64,000 bases of DNA from Planctomycetota bacterium (GCA_016709875.1 JADJLZ010000005.1:372001-436000); one strand, 5' to 3'; shown: positions 10,333 to 19,786, numbered from the stretch's first letter. Made by a program: numbers and translations. The notes: generated by a model not told the origin, from the letters alone.

Positions 10333-12561
10333 GACGCTCGCGCGCAGCACGCCCATGCGGTGCAATTCCGCGGCGAAGCGCTTCACGTTCTCGATCGCGG
10401 GCAAGTCGCCGGGGTCGATGCCCTCGAGCAGCGCGCCCAGCGAGCCCTTCTGGGCGATCAACTCGAGCACGCGCTTCCCGTCGGGCCGCAGTTCGACGAA
10501 CTCCGCGCTGGCGGGGTCGTAGCACAGCACGGAGTGCTTGCGCGCCAGGCTCCCCAGGCGTCGCTCGGCCTCCTCTTCCGCGCCGGCGACATAGCGGCCG
10601 GTGAGGAAGTCGGGGCGCACCATGCGCGCGAGCGGATGGGCGAGTCGCGCGAGCGCCTCGGTGTAGCCAAAGGAGAGTTCGACGAAGCTGAGCTTCGCGT
10701 TGGGCGCGAGCGTGTGCTCAGCTCCGCGCGCTTCGCGCTTGGCAGTACGTTCGGCGCAGCGCGCGACGAAGTCGTCGGGCTTCGTGTCGTGCGCGAGGTG
10801 CAGGAAGTAGTGGCTCTTCTGCATGAAGTACAGGATGTTGTCGCCCGAGAAGATCGGGAAGTGGCGCCGCAGCGCCGTCATCATCGCCTCGAACATCTCG
10901 GCGGCTTCCTCCTGCGTCATGCCCTGCGAGCTCTCGTAGTCGTGGTAGAGCTCGATGTCGGCGGTGGGGTCGTCGAGGATGCGCACGCCGAAATCCTCGG
11001 GGCGCTTGTAGACCTGTGCGACCTCGTCGATGTGGAAGGTCTGCAGCGAGACCTCGCGCACGACGTCGGAGTGCTCGACCAGGAAGTCGACCGTGGCTTG
11101 CGCCTCCTCGCGCGTCTCGCTCGGGAAGCCGACCATGGCGTAGAAGGTGACGCTGATGCCGGCCTGGGCGCAGTTCGTCGCGACCTCGACCGTGGATTTC
11201 AGGCTCTGGCCTTTCATCATCATCTTCAGGAGCCGCGGCGTGGCGGTCTCGAAGCCGAAGAGCAGTTTGCGGCAGCCCGATTCGTAGAGCTTCTTCGCGC
11301 CTTCCGCGTTGTAGGCCTTGGGCTCGACGCGCGCGTCGGCCCACCAGCGGATGCCGGCCTCGCGCGCGATCAGTTCCTCGGGCAGGTCCTTGATCATGCC
11401 CGGCGGCATGCAGTCGGTGATGAAGTTGAAGTTGCGCGAGTGGTAGCGCGACTTCAGCGCGAGCACCTGCTCGACGATCGTCTGCGCGCGGCGCGTGCGG
11501 TAGCCCGGCCCGATCACGGTCGGCAGCGTGCAGAAGGTGCACTCGCCGTAGTAGCAGCCGCGGTTGATGTCGAAGGGCAGCACGAGTTCGGGCGCGAGGT
11601 ACTTCTCGAAGGGCAGGCCGTCGAAGTTCGGCACGGGCGCCTTGTCGAGAGCGATCGGGTGGCCCGAGGGGTTCGCGACGGCGCGCTTCGACGAGTCGAT
11701 CCAGGTCAGCGAGCCGATCTCCGCGAGCGGCGTTCCGTCGCGCAGGGCCTGGCACAGGCCGAGCAGCGGCGCCTCGCCCTCGTGGAACACGAGGCTGTCG
11801 AGACACTCGTCGATGCCCGGCGCGTTCATCAGCTTCTCGCCGATGTAGGCCAGGAAGCCGCCGCCCGCGGTCACGTGGCAGTCGGGCAGCGCCTGCTTGA
11901 TCAACCGTCCGAGTGTCAACCCGGGGACCAGCTGGCTGCCGTAGATGATCGAGATGCCGACCACGCGCGGCTTGCGCGCGACCAGGCGCGGCAGGAGGTC
12001 CTTCTGGAAATGTTCGAGGAATGGGTTTTGCCCCGCGTCGCGCGTCGCGGCGAGCACCTCGCTCGAGCGCTCGAGCGAGTAGCCCATGGTGAAGTTGTGC
12101 GGCGTCAGCACGGCCGGGTGGTGCGCGGCCGAGACCAGGCGCAGCGCGTGGTAGATCGTGCGCACCGCGGGCACGTACTGGTCAGCGTCGAAGAAGCGCT
12201 CGCTCTTGAGCACGTTCTTCGCGTCCTCGATGCCGGCGATGAGCGCGTCGGCGCTGGCGGCGCTCTCGGCAGCGGCGCGGAAGGCCCCCAGGTCGTGGAA
12301 GGGGAGCGCGGCCGGCTTCGAGAAGCGTTCGAGGGGCAGGCGTTCTTGTGCGCGGCTCTTCGCGTGGCGCAGGTACTCGGCCGAGAGGAAGCGGTCGTAG
12401 GCCTCGATGTTCGCGTCCACGAGCTCGACGTCGTCGAAGCCGTTCGCTTCGAGGTAGGCCTTGATGCAGGGCAGCGCGAGGTAGGGCTGCGTGAAGTGGC
12501 CCTGGGGCGGAAAGACGAGGGTGACGGGGAAACGCTGCGCTCGGATCATGGCCGCTAGCAT
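10330..12561 (-). CDS. B12-binding-type radical SAM protein with C-terminal winged-helix-like domain
   Basis: A 743-residue protein. Residues 150-265 look like a cobalamin-binding Rossmann domain (RVVGISIIYGSQLVPGLTLG, AGGGF), without the base-off DxHxxG motif. The cluster loop GCYYGECTFC near 333-343 has spacing CX4CX2C, and the barrel follows. The last 70 residues (CYDPASAEFVELRPDGKRVL through LHRMGVL) resemble a PqqD/RRE-type winged helix. Members act as methyltransferases or in peptide or lipid maturation; the substrate here is unknown. The start at 12561 has GGGAGG six bases upstream. It pairs with the related gene at 13290-15095. Confidence 0.82.
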   Translation of the reverse strand: MLAAMIRAQRFPVTLVFPPQGHFTQPYLALPCIKAYLEANGFDDVELVDANIEAYDRFLSAEYLRHAKSRAQERLPLERFSKPAALPFHDLGAFRAAAESAASADALIAGIEDAKNVLKSERFFDADQYVPAVRTIYHALRLVSAAHHPAVLTPHNFTMGYSLERSSEVLAATRDAGQNPFLEHFQKDLLPRLVARKPRVVGISIIYGSQLVPGLTLGRLIKQALPDCHVTAGGGFLAYIGEKLMNAPGIDECLDSLVFHEGEAPLLGLCQALRDGTPLAEIGSLTWIDSSKRAVANPSGHPIALDKAPVPNFDGLPFEKYLAPELVLPFDINRGCYYGECTFCTLPTVIGPGYRTRRAQTIVEQVLALKSRYHSRNFNFITDCMPPGMIKDLPEELIAREAGIRWWADARVEPKAYNAEGAKKLYESGCRKLLFGFETATPRLLKMMMKGQSLKSTVEVATNCAQAGISVTFYAMVGFPSETREEAQATVDFLVEHSDVVREVSLQTFHIDEVAQVYKRPEDFGVRILDDPTADIELYHDYESSQGMTQEEAAEMFEAMMTALRRHFPIFSGDNILYFMQKSHYFLHLAHDTKPDDFVARCAERTAKREARGAEHTLAPNAKLSFVELSFGYTEALARLAHPLARMVRPDFLTGRYVAGAEEEAERRLGSLARKHSVLCYDPASAEFVELRPDGKRVLELIAQKGSLGALLEGIDPGDLPAIENVKRFAAELHRMGVLRASV

Positions 12562-12600
12562 CCGCCGCCTCCCATCGGCGCGTCAATCCCGCGCAGGGAC

Positions 12601-12606
12601 TACACT
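12601..12606 (+). promoter_or_regulatory. Putative -10 box TACACT, leaderless start
   Basis: TACACT ends six bases before the ATG at 12613. The promoter would lie in the 51-bp divergent gap between this gene and the radical SAM gene. Confidence 0.4.
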
Positions 12607-12612
12607 GCTTCG

Positions 12613-13293
12613 ATGCGCCCCAGCCTGGCCCTCGCGCTGCTCCTGCTGCTGCTCCTCGCCGGCGCTGGCGCCTGGTTCCTGACGCGCGCCGGGCCTCTCG
12701 CGCCCGCGGCGCTGCCCGGACAAGCGCAGGAGAGCGCGCCCGCCGCGCGAGCGCCCGCGCAGGTGCGGCTCGAATCGGAGTCCGAGCGCACCGAGGCCGG
12801 TCCGGGCGAGCGCGAGGTCCCCGCGGCGCCCGTGGAACCCGCCAGCGCGGCCGAGGACCTGGTCGCGGAGGGCAAGCGCCGCGGCTGGCAGCTGCCCTTC
12901 GGCAAGGGCTGGTGGACCGACGCGCTGATCAACGAGGCGGCGATGGAGCTCGACGAGGCGCGTATCCAGAAACTGCAGCAGGAAGTGCTCGACTGGGGCG
13001 ACAAGCTGCTCGCGCTCAAGCTCGAGCGGAAGAAGCGCCTGGATGCCTACTGCCAGGAACGCATCGCGGCGGGCCTCGCCGTGATGGATCCCGATCCCGA
13101 GGCGGTGCTCGGGGACGACAAGCAGCACGTGATCATCGTCACGCACACGCTCGAGTCTCCCAACCAGCCCTGGCGCGTCGACATCGGGCCGGGCGACGAC
13201 CGTGAACTCGACTCGCTCGACCAGCGGATCGCGAGCACGTGGTGTCTCGCGGTGCGCGACCTGCGGCGCAAGCTCGCCGCGTCGAAACCCTAG
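12613..13293 (+). CDS. Membrane-anchored or exported hypothetical protein
   Basis: A 226-residue protein. Residues 1-25 are a very hydrophobic Leu-rich signal anchor. Residues 30-80 are a Pro/Ala/Glu-rich linker. Residues 85-160 are helical with many charged residues (ARIQKLQQEVLDWGDKLLAL), and a small C-terminal domain contains HVIIVTHTLESP. No family was recognised. It sits alone between two minus-strand radical SAM genes, and its TAG stop shares the tetramer CTAG with the stop of the second. A functional link with them is possible but unproven. Confidence 0.7.
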   Translation: MRPSLALALLLLLLLAGAGAWFLTRAGPLAPAALPGQAQESAPAARAPAQVRLESESERTEAGPGEREVPAAPVEPASAAEDLVAEGKRRGWQLPFGKGWWTDALINEAAMELDEARIQKLQQEVLDWGDKLLALKLERKKRLDAYCQERIAAGLAVMDPDPEAVLGDDKQHVIIVTHTLESPNQPWRVDIGPGDDRELDSLDQRIASTWCLAVRDLRRKLAASKP

Positions 13294-15095
13294 GCCAGGA
13301 GCCCCGCCTCGAGAAAGCGCGCCAGCGCCGCCTCGATGCCCGGATGCTCGCGTTCGAGCTCGGCCTGCGTGCGCTCGCCGTCGAGTTCGAGGAGCACCGC
13401 CGCCGCGCTCTCGCCGAGCTTGAGCACCTGCACGCCCTTGCGTGTGGGGACGACCGCCAGCACGCCGGCGCCAGCGCGCAAGAGCTCGCCCGAAAAACGC
13501 GGACCGCGCGCGGGCTGTGCCGGCAGGCCGCGCGCGGCGACGCGCACTTGAGCCTGCTCGAGCTCGAGCAGAGCGCGCACGCTGGTGTCGCGCGCGATGA
13601 GTGCGAGCGCTTCGAAGCTGCGGCCGGAGCGCTTCCACTCGCGGTAGAGCTCGAGCGTGTCCAGCCCGCCCCGCTCGCGCAGCGCAGCGAAGGTCTTCGG
13701 GTAGCGCATCAGTACCTCGGGCAGCTCCTGCGCGATCGCGGCGAGATCTCGCAGGTGCTTCTCGCTCTGCGGCAGCAGCGTCCAGGTCGTGAAGAGGTCC
13801 GGGTGCGCCGCGATCAGCTCGCGCTCGGCGCGCGTCTCGCCCGCTCCGAGCGCCATGTCGGGCGGGATGCCCTCGACGGCGCGCGAGTCCGCGCCGAATT
13901 CCTCGCCCAGCGCGCAGCCGGGCTGCGGGTTGACCAGGTGCAGCGAGAGCTGCACGCCCGCGCGCAAGGCCGCCTGCGCGCACCAGTCGAGCGTCGCGCG
14001 CAGCGAGCGCTCGTCTTCGCCGGGCAGGCCCAGGATCAGCGAGAGAATCGGCACGATGCCGGCGGCCGCGCACTCGTCCACGACGCGCAGCAGGTCCGCA
14101 TCGTCGCGCATGCCCTTCTGGTTGCGCCTGCGCACGGCGGGATCCGCGGATTCGATGCCGAGCAAGACGCGGTAGCAGCCGGCGGCGCCCATGCGCTGCA
14201 GCAATTCGCGGTCGAGGTGGTCACCGCGCGCGCGCACCTCCCAGGGGATGCCCAGCGCGCGGCGCTCGAGCTCGTCGCACAGCTCCAGCGCGTGCTCGCG
14301 GTTCGCGCCGAAGATGTCGTGGCACAGGTAGGCGTGCTTGGCCGCGGGGATCGCGCGCAGCTCGGCGATCTCGTCGGCCAAGCGCGCGGTGGGCAGCACG
14401 CGCGAGCGCCGGCTCCAGAAGCGGCCGATGGTGCAGAAGCTGCAGTCGTAGACGCAGCCGCGGCCCGAGTCGATCGGCACGAGGCCGTCCGCCTCGCCCG
14501 TGATGCGTTTGTAGGCCGCGATGGGGGGCAGGAGATGCCAGGCGGCACGCGGCAGCAGCTCGAGATCGCGCAGCGGTTCGCGCGGCGCCTCCTCGTGGAT
14601 CGCGCCGCCCGCGTCGCGCCAGAGGATCCCGGCCACCCCGGAGAGGTCGCTGCCTCGTTCGAGCGCGCGCGCGAGCTCGATGACGGTCTCCTCCGCCTCG
14701 CCGCGCGCGACGACGTCGACGAAGAAAAATCGTTCGAGCAGCGCGCGCTCGACGCCGGTGGTGCCCGGGCCGCCGATCCACAGCGAGAGGCGCGCGTCGG
14801 CGCGGCGCAGGCGTTCGAGGATCGCGAGCGCGATCGGGAGGGTCGCGCCCATCACCGAGAGGCCGATCGCAGCGCAGCGCTCGCGCGCGTGGGCCTCGAG
14901 CAGGCGCGCGGCGGCGGCGTCGGCGAGGCCGTCGTTCGCCGGCAGCTCGCCCGCGGCCATCCGGTAGGCCAGGTCGTCGAGTTCGACCGCCACGCCCGCT
15001 CGTTCGAGCGCGCCCCCCAGGCGCAGGACTCCCGGCGGAGGCATCGAGTAGCCGAAGGTGTCGCGGTGGGGCGAGGATGCGATCAGGACGCGCAC
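13290..15095 (-). CDS. B12-binding-type radical SAM protein with PqqD-like C terminus
   Basis: About 601 residues from the GTG at 15095 (VRVLIASSPHRDTFGYSMPP). Residues 1-135 are a cobalamin-type Rossmann domain of the PPPG class (PPPGVLRLGG, AIGLSVMGAT). The canonical CxxxCxxC cluster motif CVYDCSFC is near 210-218, followed by the SAM barrel. Residues 530-601 resemble a PqqD-like winged helix (VQVLKLGESAAAVLLELDG). The frame stays open to 15284, but that stretch is low in coding character and would run into the divergent gene. The substrate is unknown; compare the gene at 10330-12561. Confidence 0.8.
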   Translation of the reverse strand: MRVLIASSPHRDTFGYSMPPPGVLRLGGALERAGVAVELDDLAYRMAAGELPANDGLADAAAARLLEAHARERCAAIGLSVMGATLPIALAILERLRRADARLSLWIGGPGTTGVERALLERFFFVDVVARGEAEETVIELARALERGSDLSGVAGILWRDAGGAIHEEAPREPLRDLELLPRAAWHLLPPIAAYKRITGEADGLVPIDSGRGCVYDCSFCTIGRFWSRRSRVLPTARLADEIAELRAIPAAKHAYLCHDIFGANREHALELCDELERRALGIPWEVRARGDHLDRELLQRMGAAGCYRVLLGIESADPAVRRRNQKGMRDDADLLRVVDECAAAGIVPILSLILGLPGEDERSLRATLDWCAQAALRAGVQLSLHLVNPQPGCALGEEFGADSRAVEGIPPDMALGAGETRAERELIAAHPDLFTTWTLLPQSEKHLRDLAAIAQELPEVLMRYPKTFAALRERGGLDTLELYREWKRSGRSFEALALIARDTSVRALLELEQAQVRVAARGLPAQPARGPRFSGELLRAGAGVLAVVPTRKGVQVLKLGESAAAVLLELDGERTQAELEREHPGIEAALARFLEAGLLA

Positions 15096-15181
15096 GCGCT
15101 CATCAAACCAATGAGGCCGACGCCCTTCCAGGCTCCGTGGATACTGGAGTAGGATTGCGTGTCGCTTTCCGCGACCAGGTC

Positions 15182-16915
15182 TTGCGACTTCCCGCAGCAA
15201 CCCTGGCGACCCAGGGCCGTCCTCGCGTTTCTTCCTGGGTGCTCGCCCTACTGGCGCTGGTGGGGTCGTTTTCGCTCCTGACACGCTGGGCCGGAGCCGG
15301 GTCGATGCTCCCGCACGTCGAGCCGCTCGACGGGACGGTGATCGAGCGGCAGGTGGCGATCTACCGCTACCCGCAGCCGGGCGACGAGCACGACGAGAGC
15401 TACCACTACTACCCGCACCTCACCTCGCGGCTGGTGGCGCAACTCCCCGACCCGCGCGCCACGCTGCCCTACGACGATTCGCTCGAATCGCAACTCGCGT
15501 TCGCCGGGGCGCCCTGGCTCGAGTTCAGGCGCGTGAGCGTCGTGCTGACGACGCTGCTGATCCTGGCCACGTGGCTGCTCGCGCGGCGCTTCGCCGGCGA
15601 GCGCTGGGCGCTCTTCGCCGCGGCGCTGCTCGCGACCAGCCTGCTCTTCGGCTTCTATTCGGCCGAGATGCGCCCGCACGGGATCGCCGCGACGGCCAAC
15701 GCCTTCGCGGTGCTCGCCTGCCTGCGGCTGCTCTCCCAGGGTTCGCTGGCGAGCTACCTGCTCGCCGGCAGCGCCTGCGGCCTGGCGGTCGGCGCGCTGC
15801 AGTACGGGGTCTTCACGCTGCCCTGCCTGCTGGTCGCGCACCTGCTCGCGCGGCGCGGCGAGAAGCGCGCGTGGTGGAAGCTCGCACTCGCGCTGCTGCC
15901 CGTCGCGTTGTGCGTGCGCGTCTTCTACCCCTTCTACTTCGTCGCCGGCGAGAGCTACTTCGACGTGCAGGGAGCGAACCTCAACCTCTCCGGCCAGCCG
16001 CTCAAGCTCGACAAGTTCAACGGCGCGGGCTTTCGCACGATCTTCGAGACGCTCTGCTCCTACGACCCGCTGCTGCTCGTGCTCGGGCTCGGGGGCGCGC
16101 TGCTGCTGTTCGTGCGCGCGCTGCGCCGGCGCTCGCTGGGGGAGCGCGGCGCGAGCGTGCTCGTGTGCCTGGCTTTCGCGCTGCCGTACGGGTTCGTGAC
16201 CGGGATGTACGCCGAGACCTGGGAGCGCTTCGTAGTGAACCTGCTGCCCTGGTTCTCGATCTGCGCCGCGGTCGTCTTCGCGCTCTGGCACACGCGCGCG
16301 CGGCGGCCCTGGCTGCCGGTGGCGACGGCCTGCGCGTTGCTCGTGCCGATGCTGCTGCTGGACTGCAAGCTCGCGCAGGTGCGCAGCGCGCCCGATACGC
16401 TCCAGCTCGCCGCGCGCTGGGTCGAGTGCTACGCGGAGCCGGTCGTGACGCGCATCCAGGTGTTGCCCTATGTGGACCTGCCGCTCTTCCATTCGCAGGC
16501 GGCCGTGGCGGAATCGGGCGACAAGCCCTGGATCTCGCGCTGGCTCTACAACGAGACGCAGCTCGCGCCGCCGGGGCGCGCGCCGCGCTACGACCTGCAC
16601 CTGCCGCCTGCGGCGAGCGATCCCGACCGGCTGCTGGTGGTGCAGGATCCGCTGGCGTGGGTCGAATCGCGCCGGCCCGAACTGCTCGTGATGACCGTGG
16701 ATCCGAGCACGGCGTACCTCACCGAGCTGCGCGAGGGCCTGCTGCGCCGTGGAGAGCGGCTGGCACGTTTCACCTCGCGGACCTGCGACGAGGGCGAAGC
16801 GAGCTTCTTCGCCGGCCGCCACATGTTCCAGTGGGACGATCCCTTCTTCCTGCATCTCGCGCGCTCCGCGCGCATGGGCTCGACGATCGAAATCTGGCGC
16901 CCGCAGGTGCGCTGA
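15182..16915 (+). CDS. Multi-spanning GT39/ArnT-like glycosyltransferase
   Basis: About 577 residues, with a first helix WVLALLALVGSFSLL, an extracytoplasmic loop containing DEHDESYHYYP (the acidic DE pair expected of C-type glycosyltransferases), then roughly nine helices and a soluble C-terminal domain. It probably transfers a sugar from a polyprenyl carrier at the outer face of the membrane. The start is uncertain: TTG 15182, GTG 15239 and TTG 15155 are all in frame. TAGGAT at 15149-15154 would favour one of the two downstream starts. Confidence 0.72.
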   Translation: MRLPAATLATQGRPRVSSWVLALLALVGSFSLLTRWAGAGSMLPHVEPLDGTVIERQVAIYRYPQPGDEHDESYHYYPHLTSRLVAQLPDPRATLPYDDSLESQLAFAGAPWLEFRRVSVVLTTLLILATWLLARRFAGERWALFAAALLATSLLFGFYSAEMRPHGIAATANAFAVLACLRLLSQGSLASYLLAGSACGLAVGALQYGVFTLPCLLVAHLLARRGEKRAWWKLALALLPVALCVRVFYPFYFVAGESYFDVQGANLNLSGQPLKLDKFNGAGFRTIFETLCSYDPLLLVLGLGGALLLFVRALRRRSLGERGASVLVCLAFALPYGFVTGMYAETWERFVVNLLPWFSICAAVVFALWHTRARRPWLPVATACALLVPMLLLDCKLAQVRSAPDTLQLAARWVECYAEPVVTRIQVLPYVDLPLFHSQAAVAESGDKPWISRWLYNETQLAPPGRAPRYDLHLPPAASDPDRLLVVQDPLAWVESRRPELLVMTVDPSTAYLTELREGLLRRGERLARFTSRTCDEGEASFFAGRHMFQWDDPFFLHLARSARMGSTIEIWRPQVR

Positions 16916-16944
16916 GGGCTCCGCTGTTGGCCACGAGCGGCGGC

Positions 16945-16950
16945 TAGGCT
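16945..16950 (+). promoter_or_regulatory. Putative -10 box TAGGCT
   Basis: TAGGCT lies 41 bases before the lipoprotein ATG at 16992, implying a short leader of about 35 bases that includes an AGGAG site. Confidence 0.35.
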
Positions 16951-16991
16951 ACGCTACGCGCCGACCAGGCACGCAGGCAGGCAGGAGTCTC

Positions 16992-18911
16992 ATGCACAAC
17001 CAGTATCCTCGTTTCCTTTCCACGCTCTTCGTCGCGGTACTTGCAGGCTGCAGCGCCAAGAGCTCTGCGACCGACACCTTCGTCGTGCACAACACGAGCG
17101 TCGCGGTCGCCGGCACGACCCGCATCGTCACCTCGGGGCGCAACCTCGCCTTCCTCGCCAGCGAGGGCAGCACGGGCGCTGGCGGCACCGACTTCAACGC
17201 CGACGGAGACAAGATCGACACGATCGCCGTCGCGGTCGAGATGGCGGCGCACCGCGAGCACAACCTCGCCGTCGCGGCGCTCGACCTGGCCTGGATCGGC
17301 AACGAGCTCTACCTCGTGGTGGACGAGGCCCTCGACGGCCACGACTGGAACGGCAACCTGAACATGACCGACATCGTGCTGCTGCACTGGTCGGTGGCGG
17401 ACGACCTGCTGACCTACGTCGACGACCTCTCCTCCTCGACCCTGCCGCAGTTCGCCGCCGTCGGGACGAACCTGTTCTACACCTCGGCGACCACGCCCGC
17501 GGGCGCGACGATGTCGAACCTGATGACGATCGCCTCGAGCGCCCCGCTCACGCCGGTGATGATCGCCACGCAGGACGCGACGGCGGAACTCGCGGTTTCG
17601 ATCCTCGCGCAGGACGAGGGGTTGCTCTTCCTGGGCCTCGATGAGACCGCCACGGCCAACAACCGCGACCTGAACGGCGATGCCGACGCGACCGACACCA
17701 CGGTGCTGGCGCTGCTCGACGGCACGATCTCGAACGACACGCTGCGCAGCACCGAGCTCGCGCTCGGCTCGACGAGCGGGCCCTTCCGCGCCAAGAAGAC
17801 CGCCGGTCACGACTGGGACGTGGGCTTCCTCGTCTCCGAGGCGGACCAGGGCAATACGAACCTGAATGACCCGGCGCTCTTCGACAGCGCCTGGCAGGCT
17901 TCGCAGTGCTCGGGCTTCGAGGACGCGGACACTCTCGACAACGTGCTGCACTTCCTGCAGTTCACGGCCTGGAACGCCAACCCGGTCACTTCGCCGCCGC
18001 GCGACACGGGCCTGGCGGGCATGCAGAAGATCGCCATCGCGAACGGCTTCATCGCCTGCATCTGCGACGAGGCCGACGAGGGCACCTGCGACCTCAACCA
18101 GGACGGCGACGAGCTCGACCACGTCGTGCGCTGGACCGAGATCGTCTCGGGTCTGGATCCGATCCTGCCGCTCAACGCCGCGACGAACCTGCACGCCGTG
18201 TTCGACTGCCCGGGTGGCACGCACGGTCTGGCCGAGCTCGACAACCACCTGGTGATCGAGGTCAGCGAGGCCGACGACAACCTGGACATCGACGGCGACC
18301 TCGCCAAGACCAAGGACATCCTCGGCTGGCTCACGCCGACGAACAGCTCGCACGCCTGGGACTTCACGCCCAACACGGCTGCGACCTGGTCGGGCGCGAG
18401 CTGGATGCGCGAGCAGGCCGACCGCGCGCGCCTCAACGTCGCTTTCGAGGAGAGCGTCATGGGCCAGAACATCAACGCGCACGTGCCGCCGGTCGCGGGC
18501 GAGGACACCGACACGAACGACAGCGTGCCGACCTTCGCCGACTTCCCGAACAGCACGACGATCACCTACCCGGGCGTCGCGGTCGCCGTGCACGCCAACA
18601 ACGCTGGCATGATCATCGGGCGCGAGGTCGCCTTCTACCGCGTGGACGAATCACAGGACAGCCGCGACTGGAACGGCGACGGCGACGAGACCGACCTGAT
18701 CCTCTTCCGCACCTCGCTCTCGCAGGGCACGAGCAGCGTGATGGGCGTGCTCGATTCGACTGCTCTCGCGCGCAGCGCCGTCGATCTCGACGAACGTGGG
18801 ACGCCGCAGGGCGCCGCCTTCATCTCCGACGAGTCGGCCGCCGGCACCGGGGTCGACTACGACCACGACGGCGACACGAACGATCACGTCGTGCGCTACT
18901 TCGTCTACTAG
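16992..18911 (+). CDS. Lipoprotein with repeated EF-hand/dockerin-like calcium motifs
   Basis: A 639-residue protein with a lipoprotein signal (lipobox VLAGC, Cys about 19). The mature part repeats an Asp-rich loop, for example DFNADGDKIDTIAV, DWNGNLNMTDIVLL, DLNGDADATDTTVL, DLNQDGDELDHVVRW, DWNGDGDETDLILF and DYDHDGDTNDHVVRYF, spaced 60-130 residues apart between beta-rich segments. The spacing of Asp/Asn matches calcium-binding loops. It probably forms a calcium-stabilised surface repeat structure. AGGAG lies seven bases before the ATG. The function is not known. Confidence 0.75.
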   Translation: MHNQYPRFLSTLFVAVLAGCSAKSSATDTFVVHNTSVAVAGTTRIVTSGRNLAFLASEGSTGAGGTDFNADGDKIDTIAVAVEMAAHREHNLAVAALDLAWIGNELYLVVDEALDGHDWNGNLNMTDIVLLHWSVADDLLTYVDDLSSSTLPQFAAVGTNLFYTSATTPAGATMSNLMTIASSAPLTPVMIATQDATAELAVSILAQDEGLLFLGLDETATANNRDLNGDADATDTTVLALLDGTISNDTLRSTELALGSTSGPFRAKKTAGHDWDVGFLVSEADQGNTNLNDPALFDSAWQASQCSGFEDADTLDNVLHFLQFTAWNANPVTSPPRDTGLAGMQKIAIANGFIACICDEADEGTCDLNQDGDELDHVVRWTEIVSGLDPILPLNAATNLHAVFDCPGGTHGLAELDNHLVIEVSEADDNLDIDGDLAKTKDILGWLTPTNSSHAWDFTPNTAATWSGASWMREQADRARLNVAFEESVMGQNINAHVPPVAGEDTDTNDSVPTFADFPNSTTITYPGVAVAVHANNAGMIIGREVAFYRVDESQDSRDWNGDGDETDLILFRTSLSQGTSSVMGVLDSTALARSAVDLDERGTPQGAAFISDESAAGTGVDYDHDGDTNDHVVRYFVY

Positions 18912-19786
18912 TTCCGCTCGGGTGGAGGCGACTCCATCCCGAGCAGGAACTGCGCCGCGAGCGGCTCGGCGTCGGCCCAGCGCTCGCGGCGCGTAGTCCA
19001 GCGCTCGAGCAAGCCCATGCGCATGCGCATGGCGGCCGCCTGCGCCAGCTTGCCGTTCGCGTCCACGCGCACGATCTCGCGCAGGCCTTGCTTGTGCAGC
19101 GCAAGCCGGATGCGCGCGACAGCGGCGTCCTGGAACAGCGCCAGGAAGCCCTTCTTGAGCTGCACGTTGGCGAGCGGATGGATCTGCGCCATCCCGCGCC
19201 GCCAGCGTTCGCGCTCGGAGACCAGCAGCACGTGGTTGAAGAGGAACTTGTTCGTGCCCATCGAGAGCGCCTTCTTCGGCACGCAGTCGTTGACCAGCTG
19301 GTCGAGCTCGTCCAGGCGCTTGTCGGACTTGAGCTCGGTCACGATCTTCCAGCGCTCGGCGGGCACGAAGCGGTCGGCGCTCATCTCCCAGTACAGGTGG
19401 CCCAGACCCTTGGTGCGTGCGAAACGTGCGAGGTGGTAGGGCACGTAGTGGTTGTGCGCGATCGTGTCGGCCGCCAGGTGCGAGAGATAGCCCAGCACGA
19501 AAGCCTCGCCGCGCGCGCCCTCGGCGTGCTCGCGCATCTCGTCCACGATCTGCCAGCGGTGGCAGTGGTTGTACGCGCCGCCGTAGTTCTTGAAGTTGAT
19601 CAGGTCGGCCGCGAGGTTGCCGTAGAGGTAGGCGGGGCGCTGCTCGCCGAGCAGCTGCGCCACGTCGCGCGGCAGGAGCTCCTTGCGCCGCCGCAACACG
19701 CGCTCGGCGAACTCGAGATGGTGACCGGGGCCCCAGGCGGCGCCGCACAGCGCCAAGACGAGGATCGCGAGGAGCAAGGCTGCCAT
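18908..19786 (-). CDS. Exported zinc-dependent phospholipase C-like protein
   Basis: A 292-residue protein with an N-terminal signal helix (MAALLLAILVLALCGAAWG). The His/Asp pattern fits the zinc-dependent phospholipase C/GPI-PLD fold: GPGHH, GNLAADLINF, HCHRW, LSHLAADTIAHNHYVPYH. The metal ligands appear intact, so lipid phosphodiester hydrolysis in the envelope is plausible. Its stop shares CTAG with the convergent lipoprotein gene. The ATG overlaps the upstream methyltransferase stop, so it belongs to the 21224-18908 operon. Confidence 0.78.
   Translation of the reverse strand: MAALLLAILVLALCGAAWGPGHHLEFAERVLRRRKELLPRDVAQLLGEQRPAYLYGNLAADLINFKNYGGAYNHCHRWQIVDEMREHAEGARGEAFVLGYLSHLAADTIAHNHYVPYHLARFARTKGLGHLYWEMSADRFVPAERWKIVTELKSDKRLDELDQLVNDCVPKKALSMGTNKFLFNHVLLVSERERWRRGMAQIHPLANVQLKKGFLALFQDAAVARIRLALHKQGLREIVRVDANGKLAQAAAMRMRMGLLERWTTRRERWADAEPLAAQFLLGMESPPPERN

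Noticed and set aside
12562..13293. A short RiPP precursor peptide near the radical SAM genes
   Set aside because: No small ORF with a credible start and a Cys/Ser/Thr-rich core was found; the only gene there is a 226-residue membrane-anchored protein.
15096..15284. N-terminal extension of the second radical SAM gene to ATG 15284
   Set aside because: The extra 63 residues are low-complexity Arg/Pro/Gly and would overlap the divergent membrane-protein start; the Rossmann fold begins at VRVLIASS.
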